Of a stretch of DNA of 64,000 nucleotides, positions 39,039-46,803 are shown in pieces (the stretch's first letter is position 1; each line of letters opens with the position of its first letter). Source of the DNA: SZUA-36 sp963774415 (GTDB lineage: Bacteria > Pseudomonadota > Gammaproteobacteria > Xanthomonadales > SZUA-36); assembly GCA_963774415.1 (NCBI GenBank), contig CAVZEU010000001.1:434001-498000 (forward strand). Direction: 5' to 3'. Both the position numbers and the translations under genes were made by a program. The notes beneath the pieces were generated by a model. The model did not search any database. It had not been told where the DNA came from and saw only the letters and a list, made by a program, of their open reading frames with translations.

Positions 39039-39068
39039 GGCATCTGGTGCACCTGACAATATGTCCAA

Positions 39069-39111
39069 ACCTAACGCGGCAGGGCCGCGCCGGTAAACTT
39101 AGCCGTTAGGC
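39069..39111 (+). repeat. attC 38 (short)
   Basis: R'' is ACCTAAC (39069) and R' is GTTAGGC (39105), only 43 bp in total with a GCGGCAGGGCCGC stem. Confidence 0.7.
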
Positions 39112-39136
39112 GGCATAAAAACCAGAGGTACTTCCC

Positions 39137-39520
39137 ATGGATCAAAAACAACCACCGACATCGTTGCAGGGTTCCTGTCACTGCGGCGCTGTGCGTCTTA
39201 CGCTTCCCGCAGCGCCAGACACGGCGACGAGTTGCAACTGCTCTTTATGTCGGCGCACTGGAGGCATATGGGCTTACTACGAATTCGGCTCAGTCTCTAT
39301 CGAGGGCCACCCAGAAAACACCGAAAGCTATATCTGGGGCGATCGAACCCTCAGGAATGTGCGCTGCAAGACTTGCGGTATCGTCACTCATTGGGAGCCG
39401 CTTGAAGCCGTGCCCGGTGATCGCCACGGCGTAAACTTACGAAATTTTGAACCCGAGTTGCTGGAGTCGACCGTCATCAAGCACTTCGACGGGGCAGACA
39501 CCTGGAAATTCCTCGATTGA
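39137..39520 (+). CDS. GFA-family zinc protein (cassette 39)
   Basis: The 127-residue protein has GSCHCGAVRL, SCNCSLCRRTGGIWAYY and VRCKTCGIVTHWEP, the GFA zinc set. It is shorter than the 34686 protein. Starts at ATG 39137. Confidence 0.9.
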   Translation: MDQKQPPTSLQGSCHCGAVRLTLPAAPDTATSCNCSLCRRTGGIWAYYEFGSVSIEGHPENTESYIWGDRTLRNVRCKTCGIVTHWEPLEAVPGDRHGVNLRNFEPELLESTVIKHFDGADTWKFLD

Positions 39521-39566
39521 GAGCTATCCAATTTTCGCCTCGGGCGCTCATAAGTTCACAGGCGCC

Positions 39567-39613
39567 CCCTAACGATTCGTCCAGGCCGACGCCGCTTAGC
39601 TAAACCGTCAGGG
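39567..39613 (+). repeat. attC 39 (degenerate R')
   Basis: R'' is CCCTAAC (39567) and R' reads GTCAGGG (39607). GCCGCTTAGCTAAACCGTCA end. Confidence 0.65.
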
Positions 39614-39648
39614 TGCATGACCAACTGGTCAGATCAAAGGACAGTTCC

Positions 39649-39790
39649 GTGGGTCGAATCGTTGTTATGAACCATCTGACGTTGGATGGGGTAATGCAGG
39701 GGCCTGGCCGCCCCGACGAGGACACTCGCGGCAGTTTCACGCACGGCGGTCGGGCCCAACGGTCCGTAACCGCTGGTGATGAAGCTGGAA
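39649..39790 (+). pseudogene. N-terminal relic of a DHFR-like (RibD-C) gene
   Basis: The stretch GRIVVMNHLTLDGVMQGPG ... RPDEDTRGSFTHGG matches the start of RibD-C/DHFR-like proteins. The rest of the gene is missing and the sequence runs into a half attC. A different intact family member is at 32514. Confidence 0.7.
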
Positions 39791-39796
39791 AGACGA

Positions 39797-39833
39797 TGCG
39801 CCAGCGCTCCGCCGCTGAACTTTGCCGTTATGC
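39797..39833 (+). repeat. Half attC (right end only)
   Basis: CGCCAGCGCTCCGCCGCTGA followed by R' GTTATGC (39827) forms the right arm of an attC. No R'' partner is seen to the left, where the DHFR relic lies. Confidence 0.6.
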
Positions 39834-40077
39834 CACCATAAGAAATTGTCATTGCACATTAAGATCGTTGGCAAAATCAGGCAAGGGAAGACCTTGGTGC
39901 TTTGCGAACAGTCGAGTTACACTGGTACGAGGCCACAGGGATCGGCCGGAAGGCATATAAAATCAAGCATGTTCGAGTGATAGACGAGGCGGGAGAACAC
40001 CATAGGTATCCCGCTGCATGCTTTGTAGACGCCAATCTTGCCAAAAAACGCAGGATGCGGTTTCCAAAGCAGCATAA
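39834..40077 (+). pseudogene. Decayed copy of cassette 4 (both genes)
   Basis: The segment aligns to 14706-15182 but lacks about 105 bp inside gene 1 and about 115 bp spanning the gene 1/gene 2 junction. It also carries frameshifts (GCCAAAAAACGCAGG). Retained parts are close, such as GAGTTACACTGGTACGAGGC and GAACAGT. It ends at the same GCATAAC site as cassette 4. Confidence 0.88.
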
Positions 40078-40158
40078 CAAACCGCTTCAGTACAGTCCGG
40101 CCCTTCAGGCTCCCATCAGGGGCACTTTACAGTGCGCTGGTGGGCTGACACATTGGAC
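40072..40158 (+). repeat. attC 40 (degenerate R')
   Basis: R'' is GCATAAC (40072); the likely R' is ATTGGAC (40152). The left arm resembles attC 4. Confidence 0.55.
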
Positions 40159-40179
40159 AGCAACCAGAGAAGTGATGCT

Positions 40180-40566
40180 ATGAACACGAAGTTCTTCATT
40201 CGGCTCGATGAAACGCTACGTGATCTGGAGACCGACCCGGCGACCGCAAAGGATCCCATCAAGCGGATGTTCCTTTGCGACGGCGAGGACGTGTCCGCGA
40301 ATGTCAACATTCTCGAAGATACCGGGGATCTTATTCACATTCAGCCGTTTCACGATGAGCTTGTGCTGATTCTGGAAGGCGAGTGTGGCTTTCGTGTCGG
40401 CGGCGAGACCAGGCGAGTCAAGGCGGGTGACCTGATCTTTATCCCGCGTGACACAGTCCATGGTCCCATGATAGACAGCGGGCGCGTCGCCGTTCTTTCG
40501 ATCTTCGCGCCGTTTTTTGATCGCTCAAAGAAGAACATCCGCTGGTCGAGGAACGCGTTTACCTGA
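40180..40566 (+). CDS. Cupin-domain protein (cassette 41)
   Basis: The 128-residue protein starts at ATG 40180. The cupin core is LIHIQPFHDELVLILEGECGF, then VKAGDLIFIPRDTVHGPM, with His/Glu metal ligands. Function unknown. GC-rich compared with the proximal array. Confidence 0.85.
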   Translation: MNTKFFIRLDETLRDLETDPATAKDPIKRMFLCDGEDVSANVNILEDTGDLIHIQPFHDELVLILEGECGFRVGGETRRVKAGDLIFIPRDTVHGPMIDSGRVAVLSIFAPFFDRSKKNIRWSRNAFT

Positions 40567-40568
40567 GT

Positions 40569-40628
40569 GCCCAACAAGCCGATGCAGAGGCAGGGCTGCA
40601 GCCGCCGCTGATCGGCATCATGTTGGCT
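40569..40628 (+). repeat. attC 41
   Basis: R'' is GCCCAAC (40569) and R' is GTTGGCT (40622). CCGCTGATCGGCATCATGTTGG type. Confidence 0.82.
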
Positions 40629-40653
40629 GCCAGGGCATCAACGGGAGCTTGAA

Positions 40654-41271
40654 GTGAGCCTTTTCTACAAATTCCAGTACCTGGTCGGCTTAACGCCGTG
40701 GGAACGGATGCCGTCACTTCCCATAGGCGAACAGGCCGTCGCGCTCCTCGAGCGGGAAGAGAGTGGTCGAGAACCGCCCTATGGTCGCGCGCTCGACCTC
40801 GGATGCGGCACCGGCCTCTGGTCGGTTCGCCTGGCTCAACGCGAGTGGGAAGTCACCGGCATCGACATCGTGCCGAAGGCGGTGCGAATCGCCCGCGAAC
40901 GCGCACGCCGTGCCGGCGCGGAGATTCGGTTCGTCGAAGGGAGCATCACGGCCCTCGCGGCCGCGGGTATCGCGCCGGGAATTCAGCTCTTCCTGGACTT
41001 TGGCGCCGTCCATGGTCTCGAGCCCGGGCAGGTGCGTGCGGTGGGCCGTGAAGTCACGGCGGCGGCTGCCGAGGACGCCACGCTCCTGATGTACGCGTTC
41101 TCACCGGGTCGCAGGGGACCGTTGCCGCGAGGCATCAGCCGGGAGGAGATCGAACAAGCCTACAGCGGATGGAGGATCACCGACGAGGAAGGCTTCGACC
41201 TGGCGGGGGCGCCCCATTTTGTGCAGAAAGCACAGCCTCGCTTTTACCGCCTTCGCCGCGGACGAACATGA
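40654..41271 (+). CDS. Class I SAM-dependent methyltransferase (cassette 42)
   Basis: The 205-residue protein starts at GTG 40654. Motif I is ALDLGCGTGLWSVRLA, motif II is TGIDIVPKAVRIA, and FVEGSITALA follows. Substrate unknown. It appears to be the last cassette; the attC-like pair after it is imperfect. Confidence 0.88.
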   Translation: MSLFYKFQYLVGLTPWERMPSLPIGEQAVALLEREESGREPPYGRALDLGCGTGLWSVRLAQREWEVTGIDIVPKAVRIARERARRAGAEIRFVEGSITALAAAGIAPGIQLFLDFGAVHGLEPGQVRAVGREVTAAAAEDATLLMYAFSPGRRGPLPRGISREEIEQAYSGWRITDEEGFDLAGAPHFVQKAQPRFYRLRRGRT

Positions 41272-41301
41272 TGGTGTTGCCCGGCCTTTCGGCGCTGAAA
41301 G

Positions 41302-41361
41302 CGAGAACGCCCAGCGGAAATATGTACGGAGTTGATAGCGGAGGCCCGGAGGGCGTTACCG
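41302..41361 (+). repeat. Putative terminal attC
   Basis: AACGCCC (41306-41312) is exactly complementary to GGGCGTT (41351-41357), matching the R''/R' arms of an attC. R'' (CGAGAAC) and R' (GTTACCG) deviate from consensus. Confidence 0.5.
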
Positions 41362-41391
41362 GAGAAGAGTCATGTGATTTGAGGGCATGGC

Positions 41392-42111
41392 ATGTTATCG
41401 AATGCAGATGATCCAACGGTAGCCCAGGCCGCTTCCCCTCGCCAGTGGACCGGATTAGTCGTGGTGTATCTCCTTATCCCGCTGATCTTGATGATCTGCG
41501 GTGGGGACCTGGGTTGGTGGCAGGCGTGGGGCTATTCCCTGCTGTTTGTTGCCGCCGGCCTGGGCGGGAGAATCTGGGCGGAACGGCGGCATCCGGGGCT
41601 GTTGGCCGAACGACAAAACAGGGAGAAGATCCAGTCCGCGAAAGCCTGGGACAAAGTGCTTGCGCCGTTGATGGCGCTGAGTGTGAGTTTCCCGCCGGTC
41701 ATTGTCGCCGGGCTGGATCATCGTTTTGGCTGGTCACCCGAATTTCCGTTGTCGCTCATCGTGGCCGGCTTGCTCCTGATCTCGCTCGGATACGCGTTCG
41801 CCGCCTGGGCGTTGATAGAGAACCGCTTTTTCTTCAGCGTGGTGCGGATTGAAGTGGATCGAGGGCATGTGGTGTGTGACAGTGGCCCCTATCGGATTGT
41901 GCGGCATCCGGGCTATGCTGGAATGGTGTTGGCGCTCCCGGGCATCGTGCTGGCCCTAAACTCGATGTGGACATTGATTCCGGCGGCCGCGGCACTCATC
42001 ATCACGGTGATTAGAACGGTGCTGGAAGACCAGGCTCTGATGGACGAGTTGCCGGGCTATCGCGGCTATGCGCAGCGCGTGCGCTACCGGTTGATTCCGG
42101 GGATTTACTGA
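41392..42111 (+). CDS. Isoprenylcysteine carboxyl methyltransferase-like membrane protein
   Basis: The 239-residue protein has about six hydrophobic segments and the ICMT/PEMT cofactor motif GPYRIVRHPGYAGMVLALPG, with a C-terminal ED-x-L-x-x-E-like helix (EDQALMDELPGYRGYAQRVRYRL). Bacterial members methylate small substrates or lipids. Whether it belongs to the array is unclear; it follows the last recognisable attC by 30 bp. Confidence 0.85.
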   Translation: MLSNADDPTVAQAASPRQWTGLVVVYLLIPLILMICGGDLGWWQAWGYSLLFVAAGLGGRIWAERRHPGLLAERQNREKIQSAKAWDKVLAPLMALSVSFPPVIVAGLDHRFGWSPEFPLSLIVAGLLLISLGYAFAAWALIENRFFFSVVRIEVDRGHVVCDSGPYRIVRHPGYAGMVLALPGIVLALNSMWTLIPAAAALIITVIRTVLEDQALMDELPGYRGYAQRVRYRLIPGIY

Positions 42112-42115
42112 AGGG

Positions 42116-42225
42116 GCGCAACTGCGCGATTTATTGCAACGGGCGGGCTTGGTTGCGCGGGCTCGATGGCAGTTTAGCCGGGTTCCAGCGGCCGCCGCGC
42201 GGGCGGCAGGGGCAGGGCGTTAGAC
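42116..42225 (+). repeat. Possible degenerate attC
   Basis: GTTAGAC (42219) after GCAGGGC resembles the R' side of attC 32, and GCGCAAC (42116) could be R''. Complementarity is poor, so this is tentative. Confidence 0.25.
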
Positions 42226-42233
42226 CTCAGGAA

Positions 42234-42578
42234 ATGGACACGACCACCGAAAACATCCTTGCCGCGGCTGCCGCATTACCAGGCCTGTATGGCTACGTCT
42301 GTTGGATACGCCGCGGCGTAAATGCTCGAAAAGCGGCCAGGTGGGCACGGAAGAACCACGCGGAAGCATGGGACAGCCTTCATTGGATCGCCAAGAGAAA
42401 TCACTGGGCAGGCGTCGAGGCCCTGATTACGAAAGGCGTGATATCCGGGCCAGAGGTAGAGAATTACCGTGCCCGCGATGACTATCTGGAGAAGGCTACC
42501 TGGGTCGGGCTATCAATCTCAGCGGCGCTCCTGCTCGTCATCCTTGCGCTCAAATATGTCTCGTCCATGGTCGGTTGA
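42234..42578 (+). CDS. Hypothetical protein with C-terminal membrane helix
   Basis: This 114-residue protein starts at ATG 42234 with CAGGAAA upstream. An N-terminal hydrophobic stretch (ILAAAAALPGLYGYVCWI), a basic helical middle (RKAARWARKNHAEAWDSLHW) and a C-terminal helix (WVGLSISAALLLVILALKY) are seen. Unrecognised; it may be the cargo of a last, eroded cassette. Confidence 0.6.
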   Translation: MDTTTENILAAAAALPGLYGYVCWIRRGVNARKAARWARKNHAEAWDSLHWIAKRNHWAGVEALITKGVISGPEVENYRARDDYLEKATWVGLSISAALLLVILALKYVSSMVG

Positions 42579-42707
42579 AAGTCCAACTGTGTTTTAACCG
42601 GTCGCGGCGATGCGACGCACCGTTTCCCGACTTTTCCGAGCCCGCGCCAGCTAAAGCGGCGCTGACCGAATTTTCACAACAGGCGCACATTGTGCTTATA
42701 TGGGCCC

Positions 42708-42932
42708 ATGAAAGCGCACTCCTTCCTCCGGACCCTGGTGGTCTTTGTACTCGGCCTGATCAGCGGCGCGCAAGTCGCCCTGTACCTCTACGACTACTAC
42801 GACGACGGCGTCGCCGACCCCAGATCGCTGTTGATCGGAATCGTCATGGTTGGCTTTTCCGTCGGCTTCATCGTCTATTCGTTCGCACGCAAGCACGAAG
42901 GCGACCCGGGGCCTGACGGGCACGGGGAGTGA
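42708..42932 (+). CDS. Small two-helix membrane protein
   Basis: This 74-residue protein starts at ATG 42708. Two hydrophobic segments (FLRTLVVFVLGLISGAQVAL and LLIGIVMVGFSVGFIVYSFA) flank an acidic loop (YDYYDDGVADP). Function unknown. The 130 bp upstream hold no gene. Confidence 0.65.
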   Translation: MKAHSFLRTLVVFVLGLISGAQVALYLYDYYDDGVADPRSLLIGIVMVGFSVGFIVYSFARKHEGDPGPDGHGE

Positions 42933-43036
42933 AGCTGCCGGCGGCGTCGGTTTCCGGCTCGCCAATCTTCGTCTAGGGAGAGGACTGGTATGCACACCAA
43001 ACAGCGTCTGACCGATTCGGGAGCGCCGGCCCCGTG

Positions 43037-43225
43037 ATGTACGACTGGCTCTTCGAAGTGAGTTGTCCGTATTGCGGTGAGCCGACGCAGGTGCATGCCT
43101 CGGCGACCGGGACGGCCGAGGACTTTGTCGAGGATTGCAGCGTGTGTTGTAGCCCGATGTTGGTCCACGTGAGGTGGGACGAGACGGGCCGGGCAATCGC
43201 CATCGCCGAAAGGGAATCGGGCTGA
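43037..43225 (+). CDS. CPXCG-motif cysteine-rich small protein
   Basis: The 62-residue protein (ATG 43037, or GTG 43034) has SCPYCGEP and a later DCSVCCSPM, the two knuckles of the CPXCG-family zinc proteins, followed by VHVRWDETGRAIAI. Role unknown. A common gammaproteobacterial family. Confidence 0.88.
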   Translation: MYDWLFEVSCPYCGEPTQVHASATGTAEDFVEDCSVCCSPMLVHVRWDETGRAIAIAERESG

Positions 43226-43359
43226 GGATCGCAAACAGGAAAGACGATAACGTTAAACGCGATTCCGGCGGACACGGACAGAACGGCAGAATTACGTGCG
43301 GCGGGCGCACCGCGGGTGAGCGTGGGGCCACGCCTGCGCGGTTTGTAGGAAAATCCCAC

Positions 43360-43384
43360 ATTAATGACTTTCATGGTCATTAAT
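43360..43384. promoter_or_regulatory. Inverted repeat upstream of the LuxR-type regulator
   Basis: ATTAATGAC (43360-43368) and GTCATTAAT (43376-43384) form a perfect 9-bp inverted repeat with a 7-bp gap, about 100 bp before the regulator gene. It could be a regulator-binding site. The rest of 43226-43487 shows no gene. Confidence 0.5.
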
Positions 43385-43487
43385 TGTCGACTCGAACGTG
43401 GACTTTGACTATAGTTGCTGCAGGGCAACGGGTCAGCTAAAGAGGGAAATCATCTACTAAACGGGATCTATCCAAAAGGGGGGAATC

Positions 43488-44126
43488 ATGATCCAGGTAC
43501 TCATCATCGATGACCAGGCGCTGGTTCGAACGGGCCTGCGCTACATACTCGACCAGAACAAAGACGTCGTCAAGGTTGCCGAAGCACCGTCGGGGGAGGC
43601 GGCCTTGAGCCGATGCCGACGCTTCAGTCCCGACGTCATCCTTCTCAGCGTCAATCTGCCCGGTCTGACCGGGTTCGAGGTAACGCGCAGGCTCAAGCGG
43701 GCCTACCCTCAGGCCGGGATTATCGTCCTCGCCATTCACGCCAAACCGCCTTACCCCGAGCGCCTGCTCGACGCCGGCGCCAGCGGCTACCTGACGCTGG
43801 ATTGCGAGGCGGGCGAACTCTACAAGGCGGTCAAGTCGGTCGCGGCCGGACGCCGCTACGTCGGCAGCGAGGCCGCCAAGCAGCTGGCTTTGTCCATGTT
43901 GCCCGGGGGTGTCGCGTCACCGTTCGAGGAACTCTCGGCCCGCGAGATGGAAGTCATGCTGAAACTGACCGAAGGCAGCCGCATTCCGGATATCGCGGCC
44001 TTGCTCTGCCTGAGCGCAAAAACCGTTTCCACCTACAAGTACCGGATATTGGAAAAGCTGGGTGTGCGCAGCGAGGTCGAACTGGTGCGCATGGCCATGC
44101 GTTACGGCCTGGTCGAGGCCGCCTGA
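43488..44126 (+). CDS. LuxR/NarL-type response regulator with degenerate receiver (UvrY/GacA-like)
   Basis: The 212-residue protein has a receiver-like N-domain and a C-terminal LuxR HTH (LSAREMEVMLKLTEGSRIPDI, LCLSAKTVSTYKYRI). Acidic D8/D9 are kept, but the phospho-acceptor position is S54 (DVILLSVNLPG), the conserved Thr is A82 (IIVLAIHAK) and the conserved Lys is L104 (GASGYLTLDC). It is thus probably not controlled by phosphorylation. No sensor kinase is adjacent. GGGGGGAATC precedes ATG 43488. Confidence 0.88.
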   Translation: MIQVLIIDDQALVRTGLRYILDQNKDVVKVAEAPSGEAALSRCRRFSPDVILLSVNLPGLTGFEVTRRLKRAYPQAGIIVLAIHAKPPYPERLLDAGASGYLTLDCEAGELYKAVKSVAAGRRYVGSEAAKQLALSMLPGGVASPFEELSAREMEVMLKLTEGSRIPDIAALLCLSAKTVSTYKYRILEKLGVRSEVELVRMAMRYGLVEAA

Positions 44127-44135
44127 AAAAGACAA

Positions 44136-44155
44136 GGGGCGGCTTCGGCCGCCCC
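44136..44155. terminator. Hairpin between the regulator gene and rne
   Basis: GGGGCGGC-TTCG-GCCGCCCC is a perfect 8-bp stem with a UUCG-type loop. There is no U-run on the plus side; on the minus side TTGTCTTTTT follows, so it may mainly end rne transcripts. Confidence 0.6.
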
Positions 44156-44208
44156 CTCAGGGATTGCCTGTAGCGGCCGCGAGCGCGGCGGCTCCCGACC
44201 GGCCCCGG

Positions 44209-46803
44209 TCAGTCTGGCGACCCGGCCTCCCTGGAGGACTCGGGTTTCAGGGTGTAAAGGCCCTTGGTGCCGGCTTCCGGTTTGGCCTTGGGCGTGGTCT
44301 CCTTGTCTTCCCCGCCCCTGGGGCGCTCCGCGGGCGTTGCGGATGAAGGCTCGGCAGGTCGGCCGCTGGTTTCCTGCCTGTCAGCAGGCTTGTCAGCAGG
44401 CTTGTCAGCAGGCTTGTCAGCAGGCTTGTCGGCAGGCTTGTTATCAGGCTTGCTTTCTGACGGCTTGTCTGGCCTGTTACCTGGCTCTGCATTCGAGCTG
44501 GGGGCGCCGCTTTTCTCGTCACCGGATTGTCGCGGCGGCCTGTCGCCGGACTCGTCTTTGGGGTCCGTGGACTGCGCGGAGCGCTCTGCACGGGGTTTGG
44601 AGCCACTGGTCTTGTAGGGTGAACGCCGTCTGCGCGTGCTCTTTTGATCGCCTTGCTCGCTTTGCCCGGCCTGGCGCGTATCCGCGCTTGCGGCGGCCTT
44701 GTCGGTTTCGGACGCGCGGCCATTGCCGGCGTCAGCGCCCTGTTTTGCGTCGTTGGACGTCATGTTGTCCGCGCGTGGCGCTTTTTTGCGCGAAGCCTTG
44801 CGTTTCCTGGGCCTGCTTCCCGGCTGCCCGGATTTGGCTTCGGACGGCTGGCTTCCCCCCGCTTGTTGCTGCGGGTTCTCGCGGCCCGACTTCGAAGCGG
44901 TTTTCTTGGCGCTGCGCTTCTTGCCGCTGCGCTTCTTGCCGCTGCGCTTGTGTTGATCGCGCGGCTGGCTGTCCTTATCGGCCGTCTTTTTTGTCGCCTT
45001 GCGGGACGTGTTCTGGCGCTGCCCCTGGCCGTTTCCGCCTTTGTCAGGCCGGCTCTCCGAGGCGGTGGGCTGTTTGTCCGCGCTGGCTTGCCGCTTCGCC
45101 GTCGGGGATTCCTGCGCGGTTTTCGGCCCAGCGAACAACAGGTTGGCGAGGCGGCTGAAAAGGCCGGGCGACTTTTCCACCGCGTGTTGCGGCGCGGGCC
45201 GGCCGTGGTTCGGGCGCGTGACCGCGGGTACCGGCGGCGGCGCCGCGGCGCTGGCCTGTGACAACTCGTTGGCGACCAGTTCCGTATCGGGTTGCTCGAC
45301 CCGCTTGAAGCTGGGTTCGTCGGTCACTTCGGATTTCCGCACACGGCGTATTTCGAAATGCGGCGTTACCAGGTGCTCGTTGGCGAGGATCATGATGGGC
45401 ACGCTGTGCCGTTTCTCGATGCTGGCGAGGGCGCTGCGCTTTTCGTTGTGCAGAAAGTTGGCGACTTCACCGGGAGCCTGCACGATGATCTGCCCGGTAT
45501 AGTCTTTCATGACCTCTTCCTCGGCCAGGCGCAATATCGACAGCGCCAACGACTCGACGCTGCGGATGGAGCCATAGCCGTCGCAGCGGGGGCAGGTCGT
45601 CAAGCTCGATTCGCCCAGGGACGGGCGCAACCGCTGGCGCGACATCTCCAGCAGGCCAAAGCGCGAGATACGGCCGATCTGCACGCGCGCCTTGTCCACC
45701 TGCATGGCCCGCCGCAGGCATTCTTCGACTTCGCGTTGATGGCTGCGGTTGGTCATGTCGATAAAATCGATGACGATCAGCCCGCCGAGGTCCCGCAGCC
45801 TCAATTGACGTGCGATTTCCTCGGCCGCCTCCATGTTGGTGTTATGGGCCGTCTCCTCGATGTCCGAGCCCTTGGTCGCGCGCGCGGAGTTGATGTCGAT
45901 CGACAGCAGCGCCTCGGTATGGTCGAAGACGACGGCGCCGCCGGACGGGAGATGTACCGTACGCGCGAAAGCCGACTCGATCTGGCTCTCGATCTGGTAG
46001 CGGCTGAACAGCGGCACCGGGTCCTTGTACAGTTTCAGCTTGCCCAGATTGTGCGGCATGACCTGCTGCATGAATTCGCGTGCGTCGTTAAAGACCGACG
46101 GGTCGTCGATCAGGATCTCGCCGATGTCCGCGCGCAGGTGATCGCGCAGGGCGCGGATGAAAAGGTTGCTCTCCTGGTAAATCAGGAACGGCGCCTTTTG
46201 GGTGGCGGCCGCCTGTTCGATCGCGCTCCACAATTGCAGCAGGTAATCGAGGTCCCATTGCAGTTCGTCCGCATCGCGGCCCACGCCGGCCGTGCGGATG
46301 ATGATGCCGACGTTATCGGGGGTCGTGACCTTCTGCAGTTGTTCGCGCAGGTGGTCCCGGTCGTTACCGGTGATGCGGCGTGAAACGCCGCCGGCGCTGG
46401 GATTGGTCGGCATCAGCACCAGGTAGCGCCCCGCCAGTGAAATGTAGGTCGTCAGGGCCGCACCCTTGTTGCCGCGTTCCTCTTTCTCGACCTGGACGAT
46501 AATTTCCTGGCCTTCGCGCACGACTTCGCGGATGGAGACTTTTCCGTCCTTTTTGCGCGCGTCCTTGGCATAACATTCGGGGCAGATTTCCTTCAACGGC
46601 AAAAAGCCGTGCCGGGTTGAACCGAAGTCGACGAAACAGGCCTCGAGCGATGGCTCGACGCGTGTGATACGCCCTTTGTAGACGTTTGACTTTTTCTGTT
46701 CCTGGGAGGGGACCTCGATGTCGAGGTCGAACAGGTTCTGGCCCTCGGCGATCGCGACGCGCAACTCTTCCGGCTGAGTCGCGTTAATCAGCATTCTTTT
46801 CAT
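44209..46803 (-). CDS. rne: Ribonuclease E
   Basis: The 864-residue protein starts at ATG 46803 (MKRMLINATQPEELRVAIAEGQ), preceded by GAGGAAC. The S1 domain is around 39-120, the 5' sensor and RNase H-like parts follow, and the DNase I-like catalytic core contains LLSIDINSARATKG and IVIDFIDM. The Zn-link CPRCDGYG allows tetramer formation. The C-terminal third is disordered, rich in Lys/Arg/Pro/Ser, with KKRSGKKRSAKK and a KPAD repeat. It processes rRNA and tRNA and starts mRNA decay at the membrane. Shorter than the E. coli protein. Confidence 0.96.
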   Translation of the reverse strand: MKRMLINATQPEELRVAIAEGQNLFDLDIEVPSQEQKKSNVYKGRITRVEPSLEACFVDFGSTRHGFLPLKEICPECYAKDARKKDGKVSIREVVREGQEIIVQVEKEERGNKGAALTTYISLAGRYLVLMPTNPSAGGVSRRITGNDRDHLREQLQKVTTPDNVGIIIRTAGVGRDADELQWDLDYLLQLWSAIEQAAATQKAPFLIYQESNLFIRALRDHLRADIGEILIDDPSVFNDAREFMQQVMPHNLGKLKLYKDPVPLFSRYQIESQIESAFARTVHLPSGGAVVFDHTEALLSIDINSARATKGSDIEETAHNTNMEAAEEIARQLRLRDLGGLIVIDFIDMTNRSHQREVEECLRRAMQVDKARVQIGRISRFGLLEMSRQRLRPSLGESSLTTCPRCDGYGSIRSVESLALSILRLAEEEVMKDYTGQIIVQAPGEVANFLHNEKRSALASIEKRHSVPIMILANEHLVTPHFEIRRVRKSEVTDEPSFKRVEQPDTELVANELSQASAAAPPPVPAVTRPNHGRPAPQHAVEKSPGLFSRLANLLFAGPKTAQESPTAKRQASADKQPTASESRPDKGGNGQGQRQNTSRKATKKTADKDSQPRDQHKRSGKKRSGKKRSAKKTASKSGRENPQQQAGGSQPSEAKSGQPGSRPRKRKASRKKAPRADNMTSNDAKQGADAGNGRASETDKAAASADTRQAGQSEQGDQKSTRRRRSPYKTSGSKPRAERSAQSTDPKDESGDRPPRQSGDEKSGAPSSNAEPGNRPDKPSESKPDNKPADKPADKPADKPADKPADRQETSGRPAEPSSATPAERPRGGEDKETTPKAKPEAGTKGLYTLKPESSREAGSPD
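44379..44450. repeat. 12-bp tandem repeat inside rne
   Basis: Six tandem units of TGTCAGCAGGCT (the last two with changes) encode a repeated Lys-Pro-Ala-Asp tetrapeptide in the RNase E tail. Copy number may vary between strains. Confidence 0.9.

Noticed and set aside
13584..41361. Repeats as a CRISPR array
   Set aside because: Repeat spacing is irregular (hundreds of bp), units are imperfect and gene-containing, and each pair has inverted R''/R' cores typical of attC; no cas genes.
12344..41361. Class 1 mobile integron
   Set aside because: No qacE-delta/sul1 segment, no transposon ends, no resistance cassettes of known type, and heterogeneous long array in a core-gene setting.
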